NCBI RefSeq assembly: GCF_001905665.1 | Contig: NZ_LIVX01000009.1 | Location: 62,001-126,000, forward strand | Reading direction: 5' to 3' | From: Streptomyces sp. CB02261 | GTDB lineage: Bacteria; Actinomycetota; Actinomycetes; Streptomycetales; Streptomycetaceae | Length of the DNA: 64,000 nucleotides | Shown here: one piece after another, positions 25,601-34,652 of the stretch | Position numbering within the stretch: the first letter of the stretch is position 1 | How the letters are laid out: the number at the start of each line of letters is the position of its first letter | Translations under genes and position numbers: made by a program | The notes under the pieces: model-generated | Database searches by the model: none | Seen by the model: only the letters and a program-made list of their open reading frames with translations | What the model was told of the DNA's origin: nothing

Positions 25601-28600
25601 CGGTCGTCGTAGGTGAAGGTGTTCTTGGTGTCACCCGCACCCGCGACGGCCGTGATCTGGTCGTCGGCGTCGTAATCGTAGGTGTGGTCGACCGTGACGG
25701 CCTCCGCACCATGACCGGACTGCCGCACCAGGCGGCTCTTCACGTCGTACTCGTAGGTGACACTCACGCCACCCGGCGAGCGCATCTCCTTGGCACGGCC
25801 CGACGCGTCGTACACCGCGGTGAACGTGCGGTCCGCGAGGTTCGGGTGCGTCGGCGTCGACGGCTCGATGGTCGATTCCGGCATGCCCCACGTGTTGTAC
25901 GTGGTGATGAACGGGTTGCCTCGTCCGTCGGTGAACCGGGTGAGATTGCCGGCCACGTCATAGCCGTACGTCGTGGTGATCGACTCGGTCGCTGAGACCG
26001 GCTCCACCAGCTTCGTGACGAGACCTGTCGGGTCGTACGTGAAGGTCTTCGTGTGACCGCGGTAGTCCGTCAGCGTGACCGGGTTGCCCATGCGGTCGTA
26101 CGTGGAGGAGCTGGTGCGCAGCGTGTTGCCCTGCGCGTCCAGGTCGCTCGTCGCGACCAGCAGCCCGAATCCGTCGTAGGTGTTACGGGTGCTGGTGCCG
26201 TCCGGGTCCGTCGAGGTGAGGACCTGGCCGTCCATGTCGTACGTGAACTTGGAGGTGTTGCCGGCCCCGTCGGTGGTCTCGATGACCTCGCCCACCGAGT
26301 TGTACTTGTACGACTCGGTGACTCCGGTCGCGGAGATCGTCCGGGACAGCTCGCCGCCCGGGGCGTTGTACTCGTTGATGTCCGTGTACGCCCGCTGGGT
26401 CGGCTGGCGCACGATGTCCGTGCTGGTGACCGGCCGCTCCAGGTAGTCCCAGGTGGTCTCCTGCCGGGCACCGCTCGGTCGGGTGGCCGAGAGCTGGTCG
26501 CCGTTGGTGTCGTAGGTATACCTGGTGGTGCCGCCGCCGGGCTCCGTGACCGAAGCCAGGTCGCCGAGCTGCGTGTAGCTGTAGGTGGTGCGGTTGCCGA
26601 GCGGGTCGATCTCCGCGGTCACCTGGCCGAGCTTGTTGTACTCGTTCCAGGACGTGGCCCGCATCGGGGTGGAGGTCCCCGGCGCCACGTACTCTGGCGA
26701 GGTGTTGGAGGCCTCCTGCCCCTCGGCGTCGTAGGCAGTCACCGTCACGTTGCCGAGCGCGTCCGAGGACTCGGTCGGCTCACCGAAGGTGTTGTAGCCG
26801 GTCATGGAGACGGGGCGGACGGAGACCGGGGTCCCGCCGTTCTGCTCCGCGTTGACGGCCGGCTCCGTGACGGAGGTCTGCTGACCCGCCTCGTCGTAGC
26901 CGTAGTCGGTGCTGTTCCCGACCTCGTCCGTCATCTGGACGGGCAGGCCGCGCTGGTCCAGCTTCCAGCTGGTGGTGCGGACGCTGCTGCCGGCAGCCGG
27001 CAGGGTGCCGCCCTTGACAGCGGTGATCTGCGCCGCGGTCAGGGCCTCGGAATAGACCTGGACGTCGTCGAGACCACCGAGGTGGTTCTCGGCGTAGGCG
27101 TCCTTGTACCAGCGGCGGCCCAGCTGCAGGGGTCCGGTGGACTCCCACGGCGTGGTGAAGGCGGCCGGGGTGCCCGTCGCGACACCGTTCACGTACAGCC
27201 GGAGCTGCGCGCTCGCCTGGTCGTACACGCCGACCAGGTGGGTCCACGTGTTGACCGCGACCGCGGCGGTGCCGGACGAGACCCGGACGATCGCCGGATC
27301 GTAGGTGTCGGTGGCGTGCCGGTTGAAGGTCCAGCCGGAGGCCGTCGAGTAGTACAGCTGGAAGCCGCTGGCCTCCTCGCCGTCCTGGGCGACGAACGTG
27401 CGGTTCGCCGCGGTCGACGTCAGCTTGACCCAGGCGGAGACCGTGAAGCTGCCCGCCGTGTTCACCACGGGGCCCGAGGTCTGCGCCCACGAGTTGGCGT
27501 CACCGTCGAAGGCGGCGCTGCCGCTCCGGTCGGTGTTCCAGTGCATACCGGTGCCGTGGGTGCCGGTGCTGTTGCCGCCGGAGGAGTCCGCCAGGCCGAA
27601 GCCGGTCGTCTCGTCCAGCTTGTAGCGGGCCACCGGGGCCGTGGTGCCGTCGTGGACGGTGTTGCCCGTGACGTTACCCATGCCGTCGTAGCGCGTGTCC
27701 GTGGTGGAGGTGTCGCCCGTCGCCGGGTCGTACTCCGTCTCGGTCACCACGTTGTCGTCCGGGTCGTACGAGACCTTCGTCGACCGCGCGAGCCCGTTCG
27801 GGTCGAGGACCGAGGAGGTCGTACGGTCGGACGCGTCCACCGTGAAGGTGGTGCGCGTCTGGCCGTCGTCGGTGATCTGCTCGATCAGGTTGCCGGCGGC
27901 GTCGTAGGTGTTCGCCTGCTCCGTGAAGGACTTCCCGGCCTGCGGGTCCTTCCGGACCACGGTCGCGGAGAGGCCGTCGTCGGTGTAGGTGTACGCCGTC
28001 ACCCACCCCATGGCATCGGTGATGGATGCAAGGCGACCCGCCGGGTCGTACGCCCGCGACTCCTGGACCAGGGTCGTCGGCGGCGACGGGTTGTACGGGT
28101 CGCCCGTGTAGTTCAGCAGGTTGGTGGTGAGCGGCCGCTGTTCGGCGTCGAAGGTGTAGGTGTTGACGTTCCCCGCGGGGTCCGTCTCCTTCACCTTGTT
28201 GCCGTAGGCGTCGTACTCGAACGACGTGGTGTCGCCGCCCGGGTCCGTCCTGGTCGCCATCCGGTTGTACGCGTCGTACGTCATCGACGTCGTGCGCGCC
28301 GTGTCGCCACCGGTAAGGTCGACGACCGACTGGGACAGGATGTTGCCGTCCGCGTCGAACGCCGTCGTCGTCCGCGCCTGGTGCACCGCGCCGGTGACCC
28401 GGTTGGTGACCTTCGGGTCGGTGTCGGTGACGACCTGGTCGTTCTTGTCGTACGTCTGCGAGGACGTCAGTCCCGCGGGGTGGGCGTCGGAGATCTCGGT
28501 CTTGCTGATCTGCCGGCCGAGGTTGTCGTACGTATACCGCACCTTGGCACCGTTGGCGTCGGTGATCTCCGCGAGGTCACCGTTCGCGTAGTACGTGTAC

Positions 28601-31600
28601 GACGTCTTCTTGCCGCCCGGGGTCGTGACCTGGGCGACGAGCCCCGCGGGGGCCTTCGCCGTGCCGCCCTCCATCGCCGGGGTGGCGGTGGTGGTGTACG
28701 TGGTCGTCGCCGTGCGGCCCGCCGGGAATCCGGGGACCGGCGGCGTGGTGACCGCGGTCAGGTTGCCGGCCGTGTCGTAGCTGTACGACGTCTTGTACGT
28801 GTCGTCCGTCGGGCCCGACGACCGCCCGTCCCGCTCGGTGAGCACGAGGTCGTTACGGAGGTCCATCGGCGGGAAGGCCGTGGTCGCGTCCGGGAAGTAC
28901 GTGTAGTACTCCGTCGAGCACTTGCCCGCGGCCGTGTTCTGGCAGGTGGTCTGGGAGACCGCGTTGCCGCGCACGTCGTGGCCGGTGATCGAGCGGTTGC
29001 CGTTGGCGTCCGTGATGGTGTGGAGGAAGCCGCCGGTGTCGTAGCCGTAGGTGGTGCGCTTGCCCTCGGTGTCGATCGCGGTGAGCAGGCGGTTGCCCAT
29101 CTCCGCGTCGTACACGTAGGTCAGCGTCTTGTTGGTGGGGTCGGTCAGCTTGACCGTGCGCACCGGGGCGATCCCGGAGGACGCCTTGTAGCCGGACCAG
29201 TGGGTGGCGACGTCGGCGTCGGTCAGGCCCTTGGCGTGGACCGCGACCTCGGCGATGGAGCCGGTGAAGTAGCTGACGGCGCCCGGCGAGCTGTACCAGT
29301 TGGTGCCGAAGCCGGCGCCGACGAACGTCCGCGACGTCGTCTGGTCGCTGGGGGCGCCGGTGCAGGTGCCCTGCTTGACGCCGTCGAGGTAGAGCGTCTG
29401 CGTGGTGCCGGCGGCCGACAGGACGGCGTGGTGCCACTTGTCGTCCGTGACCGTGCCCGTGGATCCGAGCGTGGCCGCGCCGTTGCAGGTGGAGCTCCAC
29501 CAGTGGCCGTGCAGCTTGTTGTCCGCGCCGACGTAGAGCAGGTTGCTCCAGCTGCCGGTGACCCCGCCCGGGTTGTTCGGGGCGACGCTCTGGTCGCTCA
29601 TGATCACGCCGGGCTCGGCCGTCTTGAACCACAGCTCGACCGAGCGGTCCGGCTTGGCGTGCAGCGGGCCGTACGGGATCTCCACGAAGGAGCTGGTCCC
29701 GTCGAAGGTCGCCGCCGTCACGTCGTCCGCGCCGAAGGGGCCTTCGGCGCCCTGGGTGACGTTGTTGTAGGTGCCGAAGCCGGTGTTGACCTGGTTGGCG
29801 GCCTGCGCCGCGGCCTGGGTGTCGTCCAGGCGCCAGTAGCCGGCCGGGGCGGTCCCCATCACCGAGGAGCGGTAGACCTGCGAGGAGCCGGTGATCGTGG
29901 CCGGGTTGAGCTTCCAGGTGCCGCCGTTGCCGTCGGTGGCCTGGAGGACCAGGTCGTCGGTGGTGCCGTAGACGACGGAGGTCTGGGTCTTGCCGCCGGG
30001 CGTGGTGATCGTCTGCAGCAGTCCGGCGGACCGCTTGGCGGCCTGGTGCTGCGTGGCGATCACGGCCGCGCTGAGCGGCTCGGAGTAGACGGCCACCTCG
30101 GCCATCTGGCCCGCGAAGTGCCCGAGCTGGTCGTTCGGGTTCATCGACGGCCAGCCGTCGGTGTTCACGCCGGCGCCCAGGGTGATGTAGGGCTGCACCC
30201 AGTCGTTGATGGTGCCCGCGAGGGAGCCCTGCGCGACGCCGTCCAGGTACAGGGTCTGGGTGGTGGCCATGCCGGTGAGGACCGCGTTGTGCCACTGGCC
30301 GTCGGTGACGGTGGCGGTGGACGTGATCGTCGACATGCAGCCGGGCGACATGGCGAGGCAGCCGCGCAGCTTGCCGTCCATGCCGACGTAGACCGCCGGG
30401 GTGTTCTTCGTGGTGTTGGCGACCGGGTTGGGGTCGCTCAGCGGCTTGTCACCGTAGTAGAAGAGGACACCGCCGGCCTGCGTGGTCTTGAACCACAGCG
30501 AGACCGTCGTGTAGGAGGGCGTCGCGCCGGGGGCGCTCGGCATCTCCACGTACGAGGTCGTGCCGTTGAACGTGGCCGTCTTCTGGGTGGAGCCGGCCAG
30601 CACCGAGGAGCTGCCCAGCGTCACGTTCCTGTACGTGCCGTTGTAGCGGCCCTGGTTGGCGGAGATCGTGTCGGACGCGAGCGTGCCGGAGGTCTCGCCG
30701 AGCCGCCAGTAGGCGAACGGGTCGGCGTCCAGGACCGTGGTGCGGTAGTGGTTGCCGGTGGCGTAGGTGTACGTCGTGCACTTGGTCCAGTCGGCCGGCG
30801 GGCACACCTTGGTGAGCTGGTCACCGGTGTAGCCGTACTGCCAGGTCTGGACCGTGGTGGCGTCGCCCGCGGTCGACGGGTCGGTGAAGACCGTCTGGAC
30901 GTGCGGCACCGTCGCGCCGGCCGGGGTGAACCAGGTCAGGCCCAGCGAACGCTTGGACGTGGTGTTCGTGATCTTCGTCAGCTGGCGCGAGGCGTTGTAC
31001 TCGAACGTCTCGGCGCGTCCCGCGAAGTCGACGATGCCGGAGATCGCGTAGACCCCGGTCTTCCCGGTGGGCTGCCTGAGGGAGTAGGCGGTGAAGTCCT
31101 TGTCCGTCAGCTTGTAGCCGACGGGTGAGGTCGTCACCGCCTCCAGGCGCGCGTACCGGCCCAACGGGGGCACGAACGTGCCGTCGGTGTTGCGGCCGAA
31201 GGCGACCTGCTCACCGCCGGGGTAGGTGATGACCACGCTGGTGACCGTGCCCGCGCCGTCCTTGACCTCGGTCGCCTTCATGTCGGCGATCGTGGACCAG
31301 CCCGCGCCGAAGGCGCCGTCGATCCGCGGGTCGAGGCTGTTGTAGGAGCGGTCGATCTCCAGGGACGGGCCGATGACGGGGACGTCGGCGTCGGTGTCCT
31401 CGGTCGTGTAGTTGCCGTCCGACGGGTCGAACTCGTGGCCGTCGGTGTTCTGCGCCAGACCGGAGGTGACCGGCGGCTGGGGGACGGCGGTGGTGAAGCT
31501 GCCCGAGTGGACGATCTCCGTCGTGCCGTCGCTGACGCCGACGAGCCACTCGTAGTTCGTCGACCACTTGAGCTTGCCCGCCGGGATCTTCCAGTTGCTC

Positions 31601-33426
31601 TTGGTCAGAGCGCCGGAGGAGACGACGAGGGTGGTGCCGTCGTAGACCTCGTAGGTGTACGACAGCGGGCTCGGGCCCTTGTCGGCGTCGCTCGCGTAGA
31701 CGAGCAGCTCCGGCTGGAGGGAGTTGGCCTGGAAGTTGTCCGGCGGGTACGAGGCGTTGACCTGCGGCGCGGTGTTGGCCGTGTACGTCAGGTCGAGGGC
31801 CGGGCGGAAGCCGGCGGTCGCCGAGTTGTCGGAGTGGAACTTCTTCCAGTGCAGCATGTCGTTGGTCGGCGCGGTGAGCGCCAGGCCGTAGTTCGCCGCG
31901 CCGCCGGCGACCTGGTTGAACCAGGTCGTGTTGAGGGACACCGGCATCTTCACGCCGACGCTCGCCGAGTTCCCGGTGTTGGAGCAGGAGGCTCCGGGGG
32001 CGGGCGTCGCCGAGCCCATGGCCGCGCCGAAGGCGGGGCCGGGGTAGCTGGTGACACCGGACGGGGTCCAGGACTGGGTGACGGGGTGCACCGAGAACGA
32101 CTGGGCGGCGCAGGTCGAGGACCAGAGCGCGTAGACGTTCAGGGTGGCGGCGGTGACCCGCTTCCCGGCGAGGGTGGTGCCCAGCGAGGAGAACTGCAGG
32201 AACGAGTTGGTCTTGTTCGTACCGGAGTCGTACGAGCCGACCTTGATCTGCGTCTCGGTGGAGTGGTCGCCGCCGATGGTGTTCTGCGTGTACGTCGAGT
32301 TCGACGCGGTCACCGTCGGGTCGACGGTCACCGGGTAGACCCGGGCCGGGTCGTCGAGCCACGTGCGGTCCGCGGTCATCCGCAGGGCCGGCTCGCCGTC
32401 CACGGTGATGAGCTCGTAGGTCACGGCCCGCGACTGGGCGGGGTCACCCGAGCGGGGGTCGATCTTGGAGTCCTCCATGAACGCGTGCGGGATGGTCGCG
32501 GTGACCTTGCCGTTCGCGTCGGTGAACTCCACGTCGCCGTCGGCGGCTATCCGGGGGGTGAGCCCCTTCACCGCGAGCGGGAAGACCCAGGAGTTCGCGG
32601 CCCGCGGCGAGCGCAGGACGATGTTCTCCTTGAAGCCCTCCGCGAGCGGCACGAGCTGCACGTCGGTCTCGGGCAGGACGCCCGGGTAGGTCACCGTGCC
32701 GTTCGCGGCGACGGTGGGCTCGGACCCCGCGGCGTCCTTCAGCGCGTACGCCAGCGAGCGGCCCGCGCCGAAGTCGACCGAGGCGAGCTGCTCGTCGGCG
32801 GCGTCCGGGGCGAACTCCACGTCGAGCGAGTTCGCGCGCTGCTGGAGCCGGCCGTCGGTGTCCTCGGTCAGCCGGGTGTCGATCGGCTTCCACGAGCCGT
32901 CGGCGCCCTTGAAGTTCGCGCGGCCGGGGAAGTGGCGCACGGTGGTGGAGCCGTCGGCGTTGACGTAGAAGTCCGAGGTCGCCGTCGACTTCTTCGCGTC
33001 CCGCTTGCTGGTGCGGGCGTCGAAGCTCTTGGCGTCGCCCCGGGCGGCGCCGGTCTTCGACGTGCCGGGGCGGTCGGTCTCCCGCTCGAACGGGTCGAGT
33101 TCGCCCTTGCCCTTGCCCGGCTTGCGCCCGGCCTCGCCTTCGAGGCTCGTGGCGTCGGCGGAGGCGTGGTGGCTCTTGCCACGGGCCGTGCCGCCCTGCT
33201 GGTCAGGGGTGTCGAGGGGGTTCTCGTGGAGCCACTTCCACAGGCCCGAGAGGGACATCTGGGGCATGCGCACCGGTTCGAGCGTGACCCCCAGGGCGAG
33301 GGCCGACTCGGTGGTGAGCATGAGGAAGAACGAGATGAGTACGGAAAGAGCCGTAGCCCTCAGCCTGCGTCTGCCGGTGCGACCCGGTGGGAACAGGCGA
33401 GGGCTACGGACCCGGCGTATACGCAT
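22672..33426 (-). CDS. Giant secreted RHS-repeat polymorphic toxin with LamG, HINT and C-terminal nuclease
   Basis: The protein has 3584 residues. A signal peptide spans about 1-45 (RATALSVLISFFLMLTTESALA). A DNRLRE-type domain follows at about 375-510, then RHS/YD repeats interrupted by three LamG-like modules at about 910-1140, 1190-1400 and 1930-2140. The RHS core ends at ANRYAYANGNPLTGVDPTGHW near 2988. Then come a Lys-rich helical stretch (2993-3129), hydrophobic Gly/Ala-rich helices, a HINT domain (C3279 to VHN before C3423) and a 162-residue toxin. The toxin has ARGHLLAGRLGG and RRNLVTLTQ, like DNA/RNA non-specific endonucleases, with H near 3488 as a likely catalytic residue. The HINT domain probably releases the toxin. 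ATG 33426 follows AAAGGCTGG. Confidence 0.93.
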   Translation of the reverse strand: MRIRRVRSPRLFPPGRTGRRRLRATALSVLISFFLMLTTESALALGVTLEPVRMPQMSLSGLWKWLHENPLDTPDQQGGTARGKSHHASADATSLEGEAGRKPGKGKGELDPFERETDRPGTSKTGAARGDAKSFDARTSKRDAKKSTATSDFYVNADGSTTVRHFPGRANFKGADGSWKPIDTRLTEDTDGRLQQRANSLDVEFAPDAADEQLASVDFGAGRSLAYALKDAAGSEPTVAANGTVTYPGVLPETDVQLVPLAEGFKENIVLRSPRAANSWVFPLAVKGLTPRIAADGDVEFTDANGKVTATIPHAFMEDSKIDPRSGDPAQSRAVTYELITVDGEPALRMTADRTWLDDPARVYPVTVDPTVTASNSTYTQNTIGGDHSTETQIKVGSYDSGTNKTNSFLQFSSLGTTLAGKRVTAATLNVYALWSSTCAAQSFSVHPVTQSWTPSGVTSYPGPAFGAAMGSATPAPGASCSNTGNSASVGVKMPVSLNTTWFNQVAGGAANYGLALTAPTNDMLHWKKFHSDNSATAGFRPALDLTYTANTAPQVNASYPPDNFQANSLQPELLVYASDADKGPSPLSYTYEVYDGTTLVVSSGALTKSNWKIPAGKLKWSTNYEWLVGVSDGTTEIVHSGSFTTAVPQPPVTSGLAQNTDGHEFDPSDGNYTTEDTDADVPVIGPSLEIDRSYNSLDPRIDGAFGAGWSTIADMKATEVKDGAGTVTSVVITYPGGEQVAFGRNTDGTFVPPLGRYARLEAVTTSPVGYKLTDKDFTAYSLRQPTGKTGVYAISGIVDFAGRAETFEYNASRQLTKITNTTSKRSLGLTWFTPAGATVPHVQTVFTDPSTAGDATTVQTWQYGYTGDQLTKVCPPADWTKCTTYTYATGNHYRTTVLDADPFAYWRLGETSGTLASDTISANQGRYNGTYRNVTLGSSSVLAGSTQKTATFNGTTSYVEMPSAPGATPSYTTVSLWFKTTQAGGVLFYYGDKPLSDPNPVANTTKNTPAVYVGMDGKLRGCLAMSPGCMSTITSTATVTDGQWHNAVLTGMATTQTLYLDGVAQGSLAGTINDWVQPYITLGAGVNTDGWPSMNPNDQLGHFAGQMAEVAVYSEPLSAAVIATQHQAAKRSAGLLQTITTPGGKTQTSVVYGTTDDLVLQATDGNGGTWKLNPATITGSSQVYRSSVMGTAPAGYWRLDDTQAAAQAANQVNTGFGTYNNVTQGAEGPFGADDVTAATFDGTSSFVEIPYGPLHAKPDRSVELWFKTAEPGVIMSDQSVAPNNPGGVTGSWSNLLYVGADNKLHGHWWSSTCNGAATLGSTGTVTDDKWHHAVLSAAGTTQTLYLDGVKQGTCTGAPSDQTTSRTFVGAGFGTNWYSSPGAVSYFTGSIAEVAVHAKGLTDADVATHWSGYKASSGIAPVRTVKLTDPTNKTLTYVYDAEMGNRLLTAIDTEGKRTTYGYDTGGFLHTITDANGNRSITGHDVRGNAVSQTTCQNTAAGKCSTEYYTYFPDATTAFPPMDLRNDLVLTERDGRSSGPTDDTYKTSYSYDTAGNLTAVTTPPVPGFPAGRTATTTYTTTATPAMEGGTAKAPAGLVAQVTTPGGKKTSYTYYANGDLAEITDANGAKVRYTYDNLGRQISKTEISDAHPAGLTSSQTYDKNDQVVTDTDPKVTNRVTGAVHQARTTTAFDADGNILSQSVVDLTGGDTARTTSMTYDAYNRMATRTDPGGDTTSFEYDAYGNKVKETDPAGNVNTYTFDAEQRPLTTNLLNYTGDPYNPSPPTTLVQESRAYDPAGRLASITDAMGWVTAYTYTDDGLSATVVRKDPQAGKSFTEQANTYDAAGNLIEQITDDGQTRTTFTVDASDRTTSSVLDPNGLARSTKVSYDPDDNVVTETEYDPATGDTSTTDTRYDGMGNVTGNTVHDGTTAPVARYKLDETTGFGLADSSGGNSTGTHGTGMHWNTDRSGSAAFDGDANSWAQTSGPVVNTAGSFTVSAWVKLTSTAANRTFVAQDGEEASGFQLYYSTASGWTFNRHATDTYDPAIVRVSSGTAAVAVNTWTHLVGVYDQASAQLRLYVNGVATGTPAAFTTPWESTGPLQLGRRWYKDAYAENHLGGLDDVQVYSEALTAAQITAVKGGTLPAAGSSVRTTSWKLDQRGLPVQMTDEVGNSTDYGYDEAGQQTSVTEPAVNAEQNGGTPVSVRPVSMTGYNTFGEPTESSDALGNVTVTAYDAEGQEASNTSPEYVAPGTSTPMRATSWNEYNKLGQVTAEIDPLGNRTTYSYTQLGDLASVTEPGGGTTRYTYDTNGDQLSATRPSGARQETTWDYLERPVTSTDIVRQPTQRAYTDINEYNAPGGELSRTISATGVTESYKYNSVGEVIETTDGAGNTSKFTYDMDGQVLTSTDPDGTSTRNTYDGFGLLVATSDLDAQGNTLRTSSSTYDRMGNPVTLTDYRGHTKTFTYDPTGLVTKLVEPVSATESITTTYGYDVAGNLTRFTDGRGNPFITTYNTWGMPESTIEPSTPTHPNLADRTFTAVYDASGRAKEMRSPGGVSVTYEYDVKSRLVRQSGHGAEAVTVDHTYDYDADDQITAVAGAGDTKNTFTYDDRGLLLSASGPSGSSSFAWNGDGAMTARTDASGASTYGYDTAGRLKTVNDGATGTTATYAYGVNDEVTSIDYGAGKSKRSFGYDALQRLTSDRLISPSGKELASTTYGWDANDNETSKITKGVAGATTNTYTYDWANRLTSWNNGTTTEAYGYDASGNRTRVGGDTYTYDARNRLTSDGHSSYAYTSRGTMSAVTDEGGRTTQVKADAFNRVIQEGDRTYAYDGMDRLLSAQDETGAAIHSFQYSGAGNDVASDGVTSYSRNADGSLMGVKTAVSSVLALTDMHDDVVAQFTATGEALTGSTTYSPFGKVLQTSGMLGALGYQSGWTDPETSKVNMAARWYSPQTGQFNSRDTVATGGLPNSIGANRYAYANGNPLTGVDPTGHWFEWAKKAVKKVAKKVKKTVKSAYKKTKATVKKAAKVVKRAAKAVKRAVKKVVKRAKRAVRKAVRYVADSVRKVKRYVKRTYHRVKRVVHKVVKHVKKTVRRVAKAVKHVAKKVVKAAKKVGKAVKKAAKATANFVKQHASTIASVAVGIAVFAGCTALTAGVGAIGCAALAGAAGNAVGYAMSDGPKTLGGFAMAVGVGALTGAVGGVGGRLAANAAGKLMSGTLGKIVSGAAEGAAEGAATGAVEYGTSCVRSEEGCSVGGAAKATAIGAGMGGVFGAATAKGGGCHSFTGATPVVLASGEVKPISKVKTGDKVLTSEPGKKAKETHEVTKVHVTNHDRDYVTVTVKTVSGEKKLQTTALHQIYDASTNTWKRAMDLKGGDRLQTADGSSAVVVNTRMYVDTAVTYDLTVDGLHTYFVVAGDAALLVHNCNAKAKQDQFAWGGQVRYRGLDDLGRPQGIDASVTPSMLDKGTEAGKTRTPGWRGHGTNFNEARGHLLAGRLGGAGKGKYARRNLVTLTQDPVNSPLMRDLIEAPIYNAVKKGETVQYSVKPIYGAGNPIPIRLEFEAFGNRGFQLSGFLDNPAAGVRTPVR

Positions 33427-33561
33427 GGGCCAGCCTTTACTAACGCGATGCTTACAAAGCCTCGCGAGCCTGCCCGATGACGGTTCACCAGTTCGCACCA
33501 GGGTAGCGCTTTTTACCGTCCCTTTACCCAAGGGATGGAACTCTTCCGGATTGTCCCCGCC

Positions 33562-33585
33562 CCCGGTCCCGCGCGGGCGACCGGG
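33562..33585 (-). terminator. Hairpin after the BMP-like gene
   Basis: CCCGGTC (33562-33568) pairs with GACCGGG (33579-33585) around a GC-rich 10-base loop that can itself pair partly. It lies 5 bp after the stop of the BMP-like gene and 136 bp before the RHS start, which would make the RHS gene a separate transcript with its promoter in 33427-33560. Confidence 0.5.
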
Positions 33586-33590
33586 AGCCG

Positions 33591-34211
33591 TCAGCCCTCG
33601 GCGACCAGTCGCTTCAGCGTCGCCGTGATGTCGCTCTTCAGGGACGCTCCGGGCGCCACCCGGACCAGGTTGTCGTGCGCGGCGCCGCCCTCCTGGGCCA
33701 CCGTCACGAACCGGACCTTCGGATTCTTCTCCACCGCCGCTTCGGCCGCCGCCACCTGCGGGGCGCCCGAGGCGACGACGATCTCGCAGTCCCGCTGCAC
33801 CAGACCGTTGAGGAACGGGCGGGCGTTCGCCACCGACTGCTCGCCCATCACGGGCACGAACGTCACACGGATGCGCTTGTCCACGGACGCCGCCTGCATC
33901 CCCTCCCACACCGGGGCCGCGGGCGCGCCCGACACGATGCCCCGCTCGTCGGTCAGCAGGCAGGCGTCGTAGTCCTGGTAGGCGCGGGCCCGGGGGTCGG
34001 GCGGGGTGCCCCGCTCCTCCGACTGGGCGAACATCCGGGCGCCCAGGAGTCCGAGGACCAGGACCAGGACGGACCCCAGCGCCCAGCCGACCCGGCCGCG
34101 CAGCGCCCCCGCCCCGGCGGCGAGCACCCCCGAGACCCTGGTCCCGGACTGCGCCGCTTCCTTCCTGGCCGCCTGCCGCTCCGTCTCGCGCCAGGCACGA
34201 CGGGTCTTCAT
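33591..34211 (-). CDS. Membrane-anchored BMP/PnrA-like ligand-binding domain protein
   Basis: The protein has 206 residues. A basic N-terminus is followed by one TM helix (VGWALGSVLVLVLGLLGARMF) and a short extracytoplasmic domain: YDACLLTDERGIVSGAPAAPVWEGM, then VTFVPVMGEQSVANARPFLNGLV and CEIVVASGAPQVAAAEAAVEKNP. This matches the first lobe of BMP/PnrA (Med-like) nucleoside-binding proteins but is too short for the two-lobe fold. No permease or ATPase lies nearby, so it may sense rather than transport. Its start overlaps the upstream membrane-protein stop (ATGA), giving a two-gene operon just upstream of the RHS toxin. Confidence 0.72.
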   Translation of the reverse strand: MKTRRAWRETERQAARKEAAQSGTRVSGVLAAGAGALRGRVGWALGSVLVLVLGLLGARMFAQSEERGTPPDPRARAYQDYDACLLTDERGIVSGAPAAPVWEGMQAASVDKRIRVTFVPVMGEQSVANARPFLNGLVQRDCEIVVASGAPQVAAAEAAVEKNPKVRFVTVAQEGGAAHDNLVRVAPGASLKSDITATLKRLVAEG

Positions 34212-34546
34212 CGGCCGGTCTCCCTGGCGAACAGGCAGTGCGCGGCCGCACCGACGGTGGAGGTCGCGAGCAGCACCAGGTCGAGGAGGTACGGGAAGCC
34301 GTGCGTCTCCTCGGGGGTCAGCGCGATCTGGAAGCACCAGCCGACCGAGACCGCCGTGAAGAGCAGGGCCGCCAGCCAGTCGCCGCGCGTCCCCCGGCGC
34401 AGGGCGAGGGTGAGCGACGGGACGAACCCGAGGACGCCCAGGCTCAGCGGCGGGACGAGCGCGAGGGCCGACCGGGCCCACCGGCCCGGCAGCTCCTTGG
34501 GCCGCGGGGACTCCGCGCCCTTCTCCCAGTGGACGGCCTCGTTCAC
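34208..34546 (-). CDS. Small integral membrane protein
   Basis: The protein has about 112 residues. After a polar start (VNEAVHWEKGAESPRPKEL) there are three hydrophobic helices: SALALVPPLSLGVLGFVPSL, WLAALLFTAVSVGWCFQIAL and LLDLVLLATSTVGAAAHCLF. GTG 34546 with AGAGG upstream fits this topology; ATG 34618 would add 24 low-complexity residues. No known domain. It is translationally coupled to the BMP-like membrane protein and probably forms a complex with it. Confidence 0.65.
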   Translation of the reverse strand: MNEAVHWEKGAESPRPKELPGRWARSALALVPPLSLGVLGFVPSLTLALRRGTRGDWLAALLFTAVSVGWCFQIALTPEETHGFPYLLDLVLLATSTVGAAAHCLFARETGR

Positions 34547-34652
34547 GATCGTGGGACCTCTCGCGGATGCGCGCGCCGGGGCGCACGGGTGTACGGCAGG
34601 GGACGCCGTACGGTACATCCCCGGCCGTGGAGATCACCCTCCGGGCCCTCGC

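Noticed and set aside
26053..31128. A 1.7-kb-residue-scale open frame opposite the RHS gene
   Set aside because: The Arg/Val/Gly-rich translation mirrors YD-repeat codons on the other strand and has no domain.
22672..33426. True intein in the RHS protein
   Set aside because: The HINT domain lies next to the C-terminal toxin as in pretoxin HINT modules, and there is no homing endonuclease or conserved host protein interrupted by it.
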